Shown one piece after another: positions 42,402 through 51,340 of a stretch of 64,000 bases of DNA. Positions within the stretch are counted from its first letter, which is position 1; the number at the start of each line of letters is the position of its first letter. This DNA comes from CAYMEV01 sp964431655 [NCBI: uncultured bacterium] (GTDB taxonomy: Bacteria; CAYMEV01). The notes under the pieces are model-generated. The model did not search any database and was not told the DNA's origin. It saw only the letters and a list, made by a program, of their open reading frames with translations. The position numbers and the translations under genes are program-made. Location: contig CAYSKJ010000001.1 of assembly GCA_964431655.1 (NCBI GenBank), positions 1-64,000 of the forward strand, read 5' to 3'.

Positions 42402-43732
42402 GTTTTAAGGGTCCTGTCCTCTTCACGGAACCTGGAATAGAGGTTCAGGGCGCTTTCAATGCTGTTGTCCATATTGTTATAGAAAAAAGCCCCTGTCCTT
42501 CCCGCAAGATACAGGTTTTCAAACTTTTCTGCATCTTCCTTTAGAAGCCTTAACTGTTTCCTGTAATCTATGTGGTAAATGGGGTAGGCATCCCTGATTC
42601 TCTCAATTCTTATATCCTTTATACGGTTCCTTTGCACCAGGTTTATTCTTGAAAGGTCGTCAATTACCCTTTGAATATATTTTTCAGGATTTTCCCAGAG
42701 ATCCTGATCCTTTACCGTTACTTCCACACAAAGGCCGTATCTGTCTTTTCTGAAAAGGTAGGGTGAAAAGTTATGGGGAAAGGATATCCTGGTAAAGACA
42801 AGTTCCTTTTCACCGTAATAAACCCATTGGTCCTGGACATTAATGTCGGTGTCAACTATAATATTGAAGAGGACTATATCCAGGTAGGGAAGGTATCTTC
42901 CGGGCATCCCTAAAAGAGAGCAGAGGTCCTTTATATTCCCGGTCCACACAAGCCTGTCCGCTGTGAAAGTATCTTCTCCTGCCCTGATTTCTGTTATCCT
43001 GTTTCCCTGGAGCTTAACCCTGTCTATTGTCCTGCCGGTAAGCACCTTTGCCCCCCCCTGCTCAATCATACTGCATATCTTATTGCAGTAGACATAACAT
43101 CCCTTCCTGGGATAGATGAAAAGGGTATTGACTGCAGGCCTTGGAAGGAGTGAGACCTTGATGGTGTCCAGCAGGCTTCCCACCTGCAGGCGTTTATCTA
43201 TAATAGCCCTTTCTACCCCGGTCATTGCCCAGTCGTAGTGGAGCTGGGACGGTTCTATCCTGCAGAATTTCCTGGAATAATCTCTGAAGAATATGGAATA
43301 AAGGGTTTTTCCGTACTTGCTTATGACATATTCCTCAAAGCTTTTCATCTGCGGCGTGAACCTGGGCTTTGTAAAGAGGTCCAGAAAGGATTTTACGAGG
43401 AATCCCTTGGGAAGCTTAATTACCGTATTGAGCCTTATGGGCCAGGGATGCCTGAGACCGTAGAGATGGACGGAACTTTTCCTCTGGATGTATATCAGGT
43501 CGTCTTTTAGGACCTCAAGGATGATATCATTTATTTTTTGATTATCGGTATGAAACCGGTGCGGCCCGACATCAAAGGTCCCATCCTGGTAGGTAAAGCT
43601 TCTTGCAAGACCTCCGGGGACATCATTCTTTTCAACTATGAGAACCCGGAAGCCTTTTTTAATAAGGAGATAGGCCAGGGTCAGACCGGTAACCCCCGCT
43701 CCTGCAATGATAACATCATATTTATTCTTCAT
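42398..43732 (-). CDS. FAD-dependent amine oxidase-like / UDP-galactopyranose mutase-like protein
   Basis: A 444-residue flavoprotein with an N-terminal dinucleotide fold (IIAGAGVTGLTLAYLLIKKG, then EKNDVPGGLARSF) and the motif DVGPHRFH, as in protoporphyrinogen oxidase or UDP-galactopyranose mutase-like enzymes. The C-terminal motif NLYLAGRTGAFFYNNMDNSIESAL closes the FAD site. It probably acts on a sugar nucleotide or lipid-linked intermediate; no specific reaction can be named. It overlaps the SPASM radical SAM gene by 11 bases and the B12 radical SAM gene by 4. Confidence 0.78.
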   Translation of the reverse strand: MKNKYDVIIAGAGVTGLTLAYLLIKKGFRVLIVEKNDVPGGLARSFTYQDGTFDVGPHRFHTDNQKINDIILEVLKDDLIYIQRKSSVHLYGLRHPWPIRLNTVIKLPKGFLVKSFLDLFTKPRFTPQMKSFEEYVISKYGKTLYSIFFRDYSRKFCRIEPSQLHYDWAMTGVERAIIDKRLQVGSLLDTIKVSLLPRPAVNTLFIYPRKGCYVYCNKICSMIEQGGAKVLTGRTIDRVKLQGNRITEIRAGEDTFTADRLVWTGNIKDLCSLLGMPGRYLPYLDIVLFNIIVDTDINVQDQWVYYGEKELVFTRISFPHNFSPYLFRKDRYGLCVEVTVKDQDLWENPEKYIQRVIDDLSRINLVQRNRIKDIRIERIRDAYPIYHIDYRKQLRLLKEDAEKFENLYLAGRTGAFFYNNMDNSIESALNLYSRFREEDRTLKT

Positions 43733-44723
43733 GGTTCTTAATTTCCTTCAGGGTCAGGTAAGCCTTCTGACTGAAGCCGGGGGAATGGCAGTCAATGCAT
43801 ATTCCGGGCTTTTTCCCAAAAATATAGCGGTTTCTGAAGGATGTGTAAAACCTGCTGTTCCATATATCCCTTATGGAATTATGGATTACACTGCCCAGTT
43901 TATGCTCAAGTCTGAAGTCAAAACAGCATGGATATACACTGCCGTCACTGTTTATCAAAAAAAGTGAATAGAGTCTTCTGCACAATTCATTGTTTGCAGA
44001 CCTTCTGATCATCCATTTTGACTTTTTTCCGCTGTCAAAATGAAAGTCAACCCTGCGGAATGAAACACAGTCACATCCTGCATCTTTTAACTGTTCATTT
44101 GATTGCTCCAGCAAAAGGACCGGCTGGTTATCCAAAATTATTACCGCATCTATAAAGGGGTGATTTTTCCCTGCTCTGGTATTTGCCAGTTTTATTATCA
44201 TATCCCGGTACAGGGCAATATCATCCTCTTTATTTATGTAACAGCTTATTTTAAGGTAATCAAGCCCGCAATCAACAGTTTTGGCCATCTTTTCCCCATC
44301 AAGAAGAAAACCATTGGTTGTGATCATGGAAAAGATCCTGTATTTTCTGCACAGGCCTATCAGCCTGAAAATATTGTCAGCCATAAAAGGCTCCCCGTAA
44401 TTCCAGAGCATTACCATGAAAGTACTGTCTTTTATCTCTTCCAGTATCCTTTCAAACAGCTCCGGGTCAAAATCCTCAAGTTTACGGTCCGACTGGTAAA
44501 GGGTCCTGGCGCACATGGAGCATTTCAGATTGCATTTATTGGTGGCTTCCAGCATAAGAAGTCCGGGAAGGGATTTAAGAACTGTCCTTCTGCGGGCAAA
44601 ATCACTTTTCTGCCTCAGCAGATTCCAAAGCCTTTTATAATTCAGTACAGCCCTTGAAAGAGGGATAATCAGCTTTTTCAGTTCTCCCGGCTTATAAGGC
44701 TGATTTAATAAACTAATATGCAT
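43722..44723 (-). CDS. Radical SAM/SPASM domain protein
   Basis: A 333-residue enzyme with the cluster motif ATNKCNLKCSMC (Cys64, 68, 71), the strand LWNYGEPFM and SMITTNGFLL typical of the radical SAM barrel. The SPASM half has DGSVYPCCFDF, GSVIHNSIRDIWNS and CIDCHSPG, supplying Cys ligands for an auxiliary cluster. SPASM enzymes often modify peptides or sugars, but no small precursor-peptide gene is visible nearby. It is 51 bases after the MATE gene and overlaps the FAD gene by 11, so all three minus-strand genes are probably one operon. Confidence 0.85.
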   Translation of the reverse strand: MHISLLNQPYKPGELKKLIIPLSRAVLNYKRLWNLLRQKSDFARRRTVLKSLPGLLMLEATNKCNLKCSMCARTLYQSDRKLEDFDPELFERILEEIKDSTFMVMLWNYGEPFMADNIFRLIGLCRKYRIFSMITTNGFLLDGEKMAKTVDCGLDYLKISCYINKEDDIALYRDMIIKLANTRAGKNHPFIDAVIILDNQPVLLLEQSNEQLKDAGCDCVSFRRVDFHFDSGKKSKWMIRRSANNELCRRLYSLFLINSDGSVYPCCFDFRLEHKLGSVIHNSIRDIWNSRFYTSFRNRYIFGKKPGICIDCHSPGFSQKAYLTLKEIKNHEE

Positions 44724-44774
44724 CCTATTATCTTTTTTTGTTAAATTTAATTAAAATCAGAGAATTATCAAGAT

Positions 44775-46124
44775 TTAAATATTCCTGTCCGGCCATTTCT
44801 GTTTTTTATAAGGTATATAAAGGACAAGCCCCTTTAGCATGGTTGTTATATGTATTGCTATCCATACACCGATTACCCTGTAGTCGAGCAGCACAGCCAG
44901 CAGATAGGCTATGGGGATTCTCAGGGCTGTTATGGGTGTATTAATAAGGAGTACAGGCAGTGTATTGCCGGAACCCTGGAAGGCTCCGGACAGGATTATC
45001 TCAAGGCTGTGGAAGAATAGAACCATGTACAGTATTCTGATATATACAGTGCAGTAGCTTATTACCAGCATATTATCCGTAAAGAGAGAAAATACCCAGG
45101 GGGCGAAAAGGAAAAGCAGTGTGCCAGTAGTATAAGCCCCTGCATTAGCAAGGATAACTGAATGCCTCACAGATTCCCTTGCTTTCCGGGGCTGGCCTGC
45201 ACCGAGATTCTGCCCTACCATGGACATGGTCGCCTGGGAGAATCCGAAAAATATAAAGTAGGTCATGCTTTCAACCTTGTGCACCAGGCCCATGGAAGCG
45301 ATTGCTTCTGTTCCGAATCTCGAGAGTATGCTTGAAATAAAAATATATATGGATGAAAAGAGAAACCCGTTGATGGAGGGCGGAAAGCCTATCTTCAATA
45401 TCTTTTTTATTATCTCAGAATAATAGCTTAAAGGCCGCCTTAAACCTGAGGCACGGTACCTGCTCAGAAAATTCAGATTCAATACCCGGTATGCCATCAC
45501 GCATCCCGATATACGTGAAATTACTGTTGCCAGAGCAGCGCCCCGGATGCCCATTTCGGGGAAGAAAAACCACCCGAAGATCAGTATCGGGTCAAGGATT
45601 ATATTTATTATCAGGCTTGTTATAAGTATCTTAAAAAATACAATATTATTGCCTATTGCATTGAATGTATTGCCGAGGACCTGATAGAAGAACAGAAAAA
45701 AGGAGCTTATTATCATGATGCTTGTATAGGTAACCCCCTGCGAGCTGACAAGGGAGTCGGAGGTCATGAATCTGAATAACAGGGGTATTACCCAAAGCCC
45801 CGTTAATATGAAAAGTACGCTAAGTACAGCGCACAGTACCGCCGAGGTCCTGAATACATCAACAGAGCTTTCAAAGTTTTTCTCGCCTATTCTCCTGGCA
45901 ATGATCGAGGTCTGGCCGGTGGCAATAATGCTCCCTATGCTCATTATACCCCATAGAATAAAGGATGAAACTGATATGGCAGCTATGCTGTGATGCCCTA
46001 ACTTCCCTATCCAGAATATATCAATGAGCTCGAAGGCTGATTGAAACACCATCATCCCTATTGCCGGAAAGGCAAGGCGCAAAATGTTCCTGTTCAATGA
46101 GCCTGTTGTCAGATCCCTGTACAT
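44775..46124 (-). CDS. MATE family exporter
   Basis: A 449-residue polytopic inner membrane protein with about twelve predicted helices. It starts LNRNILRLAFPAIGMMVFQSAFELIDIFWIGKLG (core: LAFPAIGMM, IDIFWIGKLG), a MATE signature, and has ISVSSFI, GATGQTSIIARRIGE-like GQTSIIARRIGE, and ALATVISRISG. Family members export drugs or metabolites, or flip lipid-linked saccharides, driven by Na+ or H+. It has its own promoter upstream and heads the radical SAM / FAD group, so the substrate may be that pathway's product. Confidence 0.88.
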   Translation of the reverse strand: MYRDLTTGSLNRNILRLAFPAIGMMVFQSAFELIDIFWIGKLGHHSIAAISVSSFILWGIMSIGSIIATGQTSIIARRIGEKNFESSVDVFRTSAVLCAVLSVLFILTGLWVIPLLFRFMTSDSLVSSQGVTYTSIMIISSFFLFFYQVLGNTFNAIGNNIVFFKILITSLIINIILDPILIFGWFFFPEMGIRGAALATVISRISGCVMAYRVLNLNFLSRYRASGLRRPLSYYSEIIKKILKIGFPPSINGFLFSSIYIFISSILSRFGTEAIASMGLVHKVESMTYFIFFGFSQATMSMVGQNLGAGQPRKARESVRHSVILANAGAYTTGTLLFLFAPWVFSLFTDNMLVISYCTVYIRILYMVLFFHSLEIILSGAFQGSGNTLPVLLINTPITALRIPIAYLLAVLLDYRVIGVWIAIHITTMLKGLVLYIPYKKQKWPDRNI

Positions 46125-46192
46125 GATGAATAATCTTATTAATGGAAAAAGCGGTTAATTGCAAATGAAAAATTTGCCGAAGTATGAGCTGC

Positions 46193-46221
46193 ATATTATG
46201 CCTCACAAAGCTGAATATCAA
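46193..46221 (-). promoter_or_regulatory. Sigma-70 type promoter for the MATE operon
   Basis: On the minus strand TTGATA (46221-46216), a 17-bp spacer and TAATAT (46198-46193). A hairpin GCAAAT/ATTTGC lies in the leader (46161-46177). Confidence 0.55.
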
Positions 46222-46230
46222 ATTTAAATA

Positions 46231-46259
46231 TTGACATAAAAAAGATATACGGTTAACAT
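46231..46259 (+). promoter_or_regulatory. Sigma-70 type promoter for the ileS operon
   Basis: TTGACA (46231-46236), a 17-bp spacer and TAACAT (46254-46259). Transcription near 46266 leaves about 30 bases before the ATG at 46297, with GGAGG as ribosome binding site. That is too short for a T-box. Confidence 0.65.
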
Positions 46260-46296
46260 ACCCTGTCATTTTATCATTATTAGCTGGAGGCTCGAT

Positions 46297-49065
46297 ATGG
46301 ACAGTCAAAAAATAAAGGAGACCCTTAATCTTCCAAGGACAGGATTTCCCATGAAGGCGAATCTGTCTGCCAACGAACCGAAAATACTGGAATTCTGGGA
46401 GAAAGAGGGTATTTATCATGCGATAAGGGAAAATAAATCAGGCCTGCCAAAATTCATACTTCATGACGGCCCGCCTTATGCTACAGGCCATATACATATC
46501 GGCACAGCCCTCAACAAGGTTTTAAAGGATTTTATTGTTAAATATAAAAATATTACAGGTTTTGACGCACCCTATGTTCCTGGCTGGGATTGCCACGGGC
46601 TGCCCATTGAGAATAAGGTTGAAAAAACCATGAAAGATAAAAAGGAATCCCTTTCAAAACTTGAGATTCGGAAAAGATGCTATGATTATGCCGTATCCTA
46701 TGTTGATATAATGCGTGAGGAATTCAAGAGGCTGGGAGTTCTGGGCCGGTGGGAAGAACCCTATCTGACCCTGAACCCTGTTTATGAGGCGGTTATCCTC
46801 AGGGTTCTCGCATCAGCAGTCAGGCAGGGGTATGTCTACCGCCAGCTCAAACCCATACACTGGTGCATGGGGTGTACAACCGCCCTGGCAGAGGCGGAGC
46901 TTGAATATTCGGATGCAGAATCGGATTCCATATTCGTGAGGTTTGCTCTCAAGAGGGCAGGTATTGCAAGTCCCCTTAAGGAATATGAAGGCAGAGAAAA
47001 TGTCTTCTTTATGATCTGGACCACCACTCCCTGGACCATACCTGCAAATATGGCCCTGGCAGTCCATCCGGACCTGGATTACGGCATTTACAGCGTTGAC
47101 GGTGAGTTGCTTATACTTGCCAGTGAGCTGAAGGATAGCCTTGAATCAAAACTGGGTATCGGCTCTTTTAAGCTGTTGAAACAGTTCAGGGGCAATATGC
47201 TGGAAGGGGATATCGCCCGGCATCCCCTTATAGACAGGGAGTCTGCAGTAGTTCTGGCAAACTATGTAACCCTTGAACAGGGTTCAGGTATTGTGCATAC
47301 AGCACCGGGGCACGGCCAGGAAGATTATCAGACCGGACAGAAATACAATATAGAAACCTTCTGCCCGGTGGATGAAAAGGGGAGATTCACCAGCGGATTC
47401 GCACCCTTTGAGGGGGTCAATGTCTTTGAATCAAACCCCGGTATAGTACAGATGCTCAAAGACAGGGGCATGTTATTGAAAAGCGAGAGCTTTTCCCATT
47501 CCTATCCCCATTGCTGGAGATGCAAAAAACCTGTTATATTCAGGGCGACAGAGCAGTGGTTTATAAATATTGACCACAACGGCCTGAGAAAAAAAGCCCT
47601 GGACAGTATCCGGAGCGTTGACTGGATACCAGGCTGGGGTATGAACAGGATATATGCCATGATAGAGAACAGACCCGACTGGTGCATTTCAAGGCAGAGA
47701 AACTGGGGAGTTCCCATCGTTGCAGTAAAGTGCAGTGACTGCGGAGAGATAAGCATCGATGCTGACCTTATAGACAGGGTAGCGGATATTGTTGAAAAAG
47801 AAGGTATAGGTATCTATTTTGAAAAGAATATAAGGGAAATAATCCCCGGTTTGAAATGCCCGCGGTGCGAATCGCATAATATAATACAGGAAGAGGACAT
47901 ACTGGATGTATGGTTTGAATCCGGGGTATCCCATAAGGCTGTTCTGACAACCAATGAGGAGCTGTCCTGGCCTTCGGACCTGTATCTTGAAGGTAGCGAC
48001 CAGCACAGGGGATGGTTCAATTCTTCCCTAATACTTTCACTGATATCGGAAAAGACCCCCCCTTACAGGCAGGTACTGACCCATGGTTTTGTCGTTGATG
48101 AGCAGGGGAAAAAGATGTCCAAGTCTCTGGGTAATTTTATCAGCCATGAGGATATAATCGGAAAGTACGGCGGAGACATACTTAGGATGTGGGTTGCATC
48201 CGAGGATTACAGGGAGGATATAAGGGTATCCAGAAACATCATTGACAATCTTTCGGAAAGCTACAGGAAGATAAGAAACACCTTCCGCTTTGCACTTTCA
48301 AATCTCTATGATTTCAACCCTGATAAGGACATGGTAAGGCTTGAGAATATGACCGGCCTGGATAAATTCTATTTTGAAAAGTATCTAGCTATTGCAGAAA
48401 GGATAAAATCTGCCTACGAGAAGTACAATTTCCATATTGTTGTCCAGAACCTTGTCAACTTTGCCAGCATTGACCTGTCAAGCCAGTACCATGACATTAT
48501 CAAGGACAGGCTCTATGTAAACAGGGCTGACAGCAGGGAGAGGAGGAGCACCCAGAGCTGCATATACAGGATAATAAAGGGGCTTCTGACCCTTTCTTCC
48601 CCGATTCTGTCCTTTACAGCCGACGAAGCATGGCAGTATCTTCCTAAATCATCCAAAGATCCTGTCAGCGTTCATCTCTCCACTCTCGGGGAATATGGTT
48701 TTCATTTTGAAAAAACAGGTATTTTTGAGGACATTTTGAGCATAAGGTCTGCAGTATCCAAAAAGCTGGAAATCCTGAGGAAAGAGAATGTAATCGGCTT
48801 GTCCCTGGATTCTCATGTGAGCATCAAAATACCTGCAAGGCTCTTTGAACAGCTCAATTGCATGAAAGATGAGCTGAAAGAGATATTGATGATATCGGAA
48901 ATAGAGCTTGTTAAATCAGAGGAAAAAGAAAAGGATACTGTTGAGGAATCAATAGAAATATCTGCAAAAAAGCATGACGGGGAGAAATGCCCCCGATGCT
49001 GGCGGTATTTTTACAAAAGCCAGGAACTGTGTCCGAGATGTTCCTCCATAATAAAAGATATTTAG
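46297..49065 (+). CDS. ileS: Isoleucyl-tRNA synthetase
   Basis: A 922-residue class I synthetase of the usual length. It has the HIGH-type motif GPPYATGHIHIGTALNK (HIHIG near residue 66), the editing-domain TTTPWTIPANMALAV, and KKMSKSLGN as the KMSKS motif. The C-terminal zinc finger KCPRCWRY and CPRCSSI is present. The first residues (LNLPRTGFPMKANL) are typical of bacterial IleS. It heads a long operon: the stop is one base before lspA. Its promoter is at 46231-46259. Confidence 0.96.
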   Translation: MDSQKIKETLNLPRTGFPMKANLSANEPKILEFWEKEGIYHAIRENKSGLPKFILHDGPPYATGHIHIGTALNKVLKDFIVKYKNITGFDAPYVPGWDCHGLPIENKVEKTMKDKKESLSKLEIRKRCYDYAVSYVDIMREEFKRLGVLGRWEEPYLTLNPVYEAVILRVLASAVRQGYVYRQLKPIHWCMGCTTALAEAELEYSDAESDSIFVRFALKRAGIASPLKEYEGRENVFFMIWTTTPWTIPANMALAVHPDLDYGIYSVDGELLILASELKDSLESKLGIGSFKLLKQFRGNMLEGDIARHPLIDRESAVVLANYVTLEQGSGIVHTAPGHGQEDYQTGQKYNIETFCPVDEKGRFTSGFAPFEGVNVFESNPGIVQMLKDRGMLLKSESFSHSYPHCWRCKKPVIFRATEQWFINIDHNGLRKKALDSIRSVDWIPGWGMNRIYAMIENRPDWCISRQRNWGVPIVAVKCSDCGEISIDADLIDRVADIVEKEGIGIYFEKNIREIIPGLKCPRCESHNIIQEEDILDVWFESGVSHKAVLTTNEELSWPSDLYLEGSDQHRGWFNSSLILSLISEKTPPYRQVLTHGFVVDEQGKKMSKSLGNFISHEDIIGKYGGDILRMWVASEDYREDIRVSRNIIDNLSESYRKIRNTFRFALSNLYDFNPDKDMVRLENMTGLDKFYFEKYLAIAERIKSAYEKYNFHIVVQNLVNFASIDLSSQYHDIIKDRLYVNRADSRERRSTQSCIYRIIKGLLTLSSPILSFTADEAWQYLPKSSKDPVSVHLSTLGEYGFHFEKTGIFEDILSIRSAVSKKLEILRKENVIGLSLDSHVSIKIPARLFEQLNCMKDELKEILMISEIELVKSEEKEKDTVEESIEISAKKHDGEKCPRCWRYFYKSQELCPRCSSIIKDI

Positions 49066-49066
49066 C

Positions 49067-49597
49067 ATGATGTTTAAGAAAAACCCTGCAGGGGCATTTG
49101 TGTTATTCCTGCTGTCAGTTGCTGTTATTGACCAGCTGAGCAAGTTTTATATTCTCAGGCTAAATGCTCTGGACCCTGGGGCTCTGCTTTCGGGTATCCC
49201 TATAATAATCGGTTTCCTCGAGATAACCCTGACCTATAATCAGGGCATCATTTTTGGTTTTCTTGGGAATGCCAATAATCTGGTGATACTAACACTTAAT
49301 ATATTCATACTTGCAGGGGTATTTATCTTTGTTGCCATGGATATAAAAAGGGGCAGGACGGGGCTTTTATATCTCGGGGGCTTCGGTCTGATTCTGGGAG
49401 GAGCCCTGGGGAATATCCTTGACAGGATAATTGTAGGAAAGGTCATAGATTTCATTAAGGTATATATAACATCTGATTTTATATGGCCAATATTCAATAT
49501 TGCCGATTCAGCAATAACCGTCGGAATAATCCTGGTATTTGCTGATATGATTTTTTTTGACAGGGAGAGTAAGATAAATGCACCCGATACTGCTTGA
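49067..49597 (+). CDS. lspA: Lipoprotein signal peptidase
   Basis: A 176-residue four-helix inner membrane aspartic protease that cleaves prolipoproteins before the modified Cys. Motifs are IDQLSKF near the start, GGALGNILDRI and WPIFNIADSAITVG, the last two carrying the two catalytic Asp. It follows ileS after one base and overlaps lgt by 20 bases. Several lipobox proteins in this window are probable substrates. Confidence 0.94.
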   Translation: MMFKKNPAGAFVLFLLSVAVIDQLSKFYILRLNALDPGALLSGIPIIIGFLEITLTYNQGIIFGFLGNANNLVILTLNIFILAGVFIFVAMDIKRGRTGLLYLGGFGLILGGALGNILDRIIVGKVIDFIKVYITSDFIWPIFNIADSAITVGIILVFADMIFFDRESKINAPDTA

Positions 49598-50354
49598 TCT
49601 TGGATTTATAAGGCTCCATACCTATGGTTTCTGTATTTCACTGGGTGTAGTGGCTGCTTTATTGCTGGCCATAAAGCTGGGCAGGTCCTTTGATATAAGC
49701 AGGGATTTCATACTGGATCTTACGATAAAACTGCTTATATCGGGGATCATTGGCTCGAAAATCCTCTATATCATGGTATATTACCAGGAATTTATCCAGG
49801 AACCTGTCAGGATAATCAGGGATTTCAGGTCTGGATTTGTTTTTTTCGGGGGACTTATCCTTGCATTTATAATGGGCTATCTGCATGTCAGAAAGAGTAA
49901 ATACAGGATGGGCAATCTTTTTGATGTTTTCGCCCCTGCATTGGCCCTTGCCCATTCCTTTGGAAGGCTCGGGTGCACCATGGCTGGATGCTGTTATGGA
50001 AAGGCGGTGCCCCATGATGCCTTTTATACCCTGCGTTTCTGCCATCCTGAAACCATTGCCTGTCCTGTATGCAGGCCTCTTATTGCGACACAGCCCATAA
50101 GTTCGATATTTCTCTTTCTGCTGTCGATGCTTATGCTATCTCTTTTTTTTAAATGGAAAAAGCGTTATCCTGGAAGCCTATTATTTATCTATGCATCAAC
50201 TTATTCCCTTTTCAGGTTTATTATTGAGTTTTTCCGCGGTGATGACCGCGGGTTCCTTTTCGGGCTTTCAACATCCCAGGTCATCAGCATGGCTGTATTT
50301 CCGGCAGCCATTTACCTTCTTTTCAAATATAATATACGCAGAAAGAAACCATGA
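49578..50354 (+). CDS. lgt: Prolipoprotein diacylglyceryl transferase
   Basis: A 258-residue polytopic membrane enzyme that adds diacylglycerol to the lipobox Cys. The signature HSFGRLGCTMAGCCYGK has the essential Arg; further segments are LHTYGFCISLG, the essential-region DFRSGFVFFGGLI and FRFIIEFFRGD. The form GCTMAGCCYGK is the variant typical of deltaproteobacterial and related Lgt. It overlaps lspA by 20 bases and rluD by 4 (ATGA). Confidence 0.92.
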   Translation: MHPILLDLGFIRLHTYGFCISLGVVAALLLAIKLGRSFDISRDFILDLTIKLLISGIIGSKILYIMVYYQEFIQEPVRIIRDFRSGFVFFGGLILAFIMGYLHVRKSKYRMGNLFDVFAPALALAHSFGRLGCTMAGCCYGKAVPHDAFYTLRFCHPETIACPVCRPLIATQPISSIFLFLLSMLMLSLFFKWKKRYPGSLLFIYASTYSLFRFIIEFFRGDDRGFLFGLSTSQVISMAVFPAAIYLLFKYNIRRKKP

Positions 50355-51340
50355 GTGCGGATATCCCGACAAAAGGGTCTGTTATGTGCCGAAAACCCGG
50401 CAGTGAATTATCAGGTCTCAGGCTTGATATTGCTCTTTCAGAAATGGATCCGGGTATTTCAAGGAATTTTGCACAATATCTTATAATATCCGGATATGTT
50501 TTTGTCAATGGCAGGCAGGAAATTCGCAAATCCCAGAGACTGAATGCTGAAGATATCGTAGAGGTCTTGGAATATGAAAAAAAATCTGATGCCGTTCCCC
50601 TGCCAAAAAAAGCAGAGCTGAATATACTGTATCAGGATGAATTCCTTCTGGTCATTGACAAGCCTTCAGGTCTAACAGTCCATCCAGGATCCGGCAATAC
50701 CCAGGACACCCTTGTTAATGCCCTGCTCTATTACCGGGAAATGTTCAGCATACGCCTTTCAGATATGCAGGGCATATCCCGGTGCGGTATAGTGCACAGG
50801 CTTGACAAGGATACATCCGGTGCCATGCTTATTGCCAAGGAAAATGAGGCGCACCTTAAGCTTCAAGGACTGTTCAAGGAGCGCAGGGTCAAGAAGGAAT
50901 ACCTTGCGGTGGTATGGGGCGAGATAATGCCGAACGAACTTATAATTGACAGCCCTATTGGAAGGCACCCCAAAAACAGGCTTAAATTTTCATCAAAATC
51001 ATCCTTTCCGAAGGATGCATTTACAAAAGTGAGGGTATTCAGCCGTTTCAACGGATTCAGCCTCATTAAGGCCTATCCCCTTACCGGCCGGACCCACCAG
51101 ATCCGTGTTCACATGAAAGAGGCCGGGTTTCCCATTGTCGGAGATAAAGTATATTCTGCCAAAAGGACACAGAGTATGGAGAAATATTTTGCCAGAAACA
51201 GTACGGTTTTAAGACTGATGCTTCACAGTCAAAGGATTTTATTTCCCCATCCCTTTAAAAGTGATATATTAATTATCAGTTCACCGGTTCCAGCTGATTA
51301 CAGGGAGTGTTTAAGGGTTTTAAGGCATTATAATGGTTAG
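50351..51340 (+). CDS. RluD-family pseudouridine synthase
   Basis: A 329-residue enzyme converting uridine to pseudouridine in rRNA. Residues about 20-75 are an S4 RNA-binding domain (GLRLDIALSEM, AQYLIISGYVFVNG). The catalytic motif is GIVHRLDKDTSGAMLIAK, with the catalytic Asp, followed by KKEYLAVVWG and LTGRTHQIRVHM. Gene symbol not assigned because RluC/RluD/RluB subtypes cannot be told apart here. It overlaps lgt (ATGA) and the next gene by 8 bases. Confidence 0.9.
   Translation: MSADIPTKGSVMCRKPGSELSGLRLDIALSEMDPGISRNFAQYLIISGYVFVNGRQEIRKSQRLNAEDIVEVLEYEKKSDAVPLPKKAELNILYQDEFLLVIDKPSGLTVHPGSGNTQDTLVNALLYYREMFSIRLSDMQGISRCGIVHRLDKDTSGAMLIAKENEAHLKLQGLFKERRVKKEYLAVVWGEIMPNELIIDSPIGRHPKNRLKFSSKSSFPKDAFTKVRVFSRFNGFSLIKAYPLTGRTHQIRVHMKEAGFPIVGDKVYSAKRTQSMEKYFARNSTVLRLMLHSQRILFPHPFKSDILIISSPVPADYRECLRVLRHYNG

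Noticed and set aside
43700-44780. RiPP precursor peptide beside the SPASM enzyme
   Set aside because: The gaps are 51 bases or less and contain no short ORF with a ribosome binding site.
46259-46296. T-box leader before ileS
   Set aside because: The leader after the predicted promoter is only about 30 bases and contains just a Shine-Dalgarno site.
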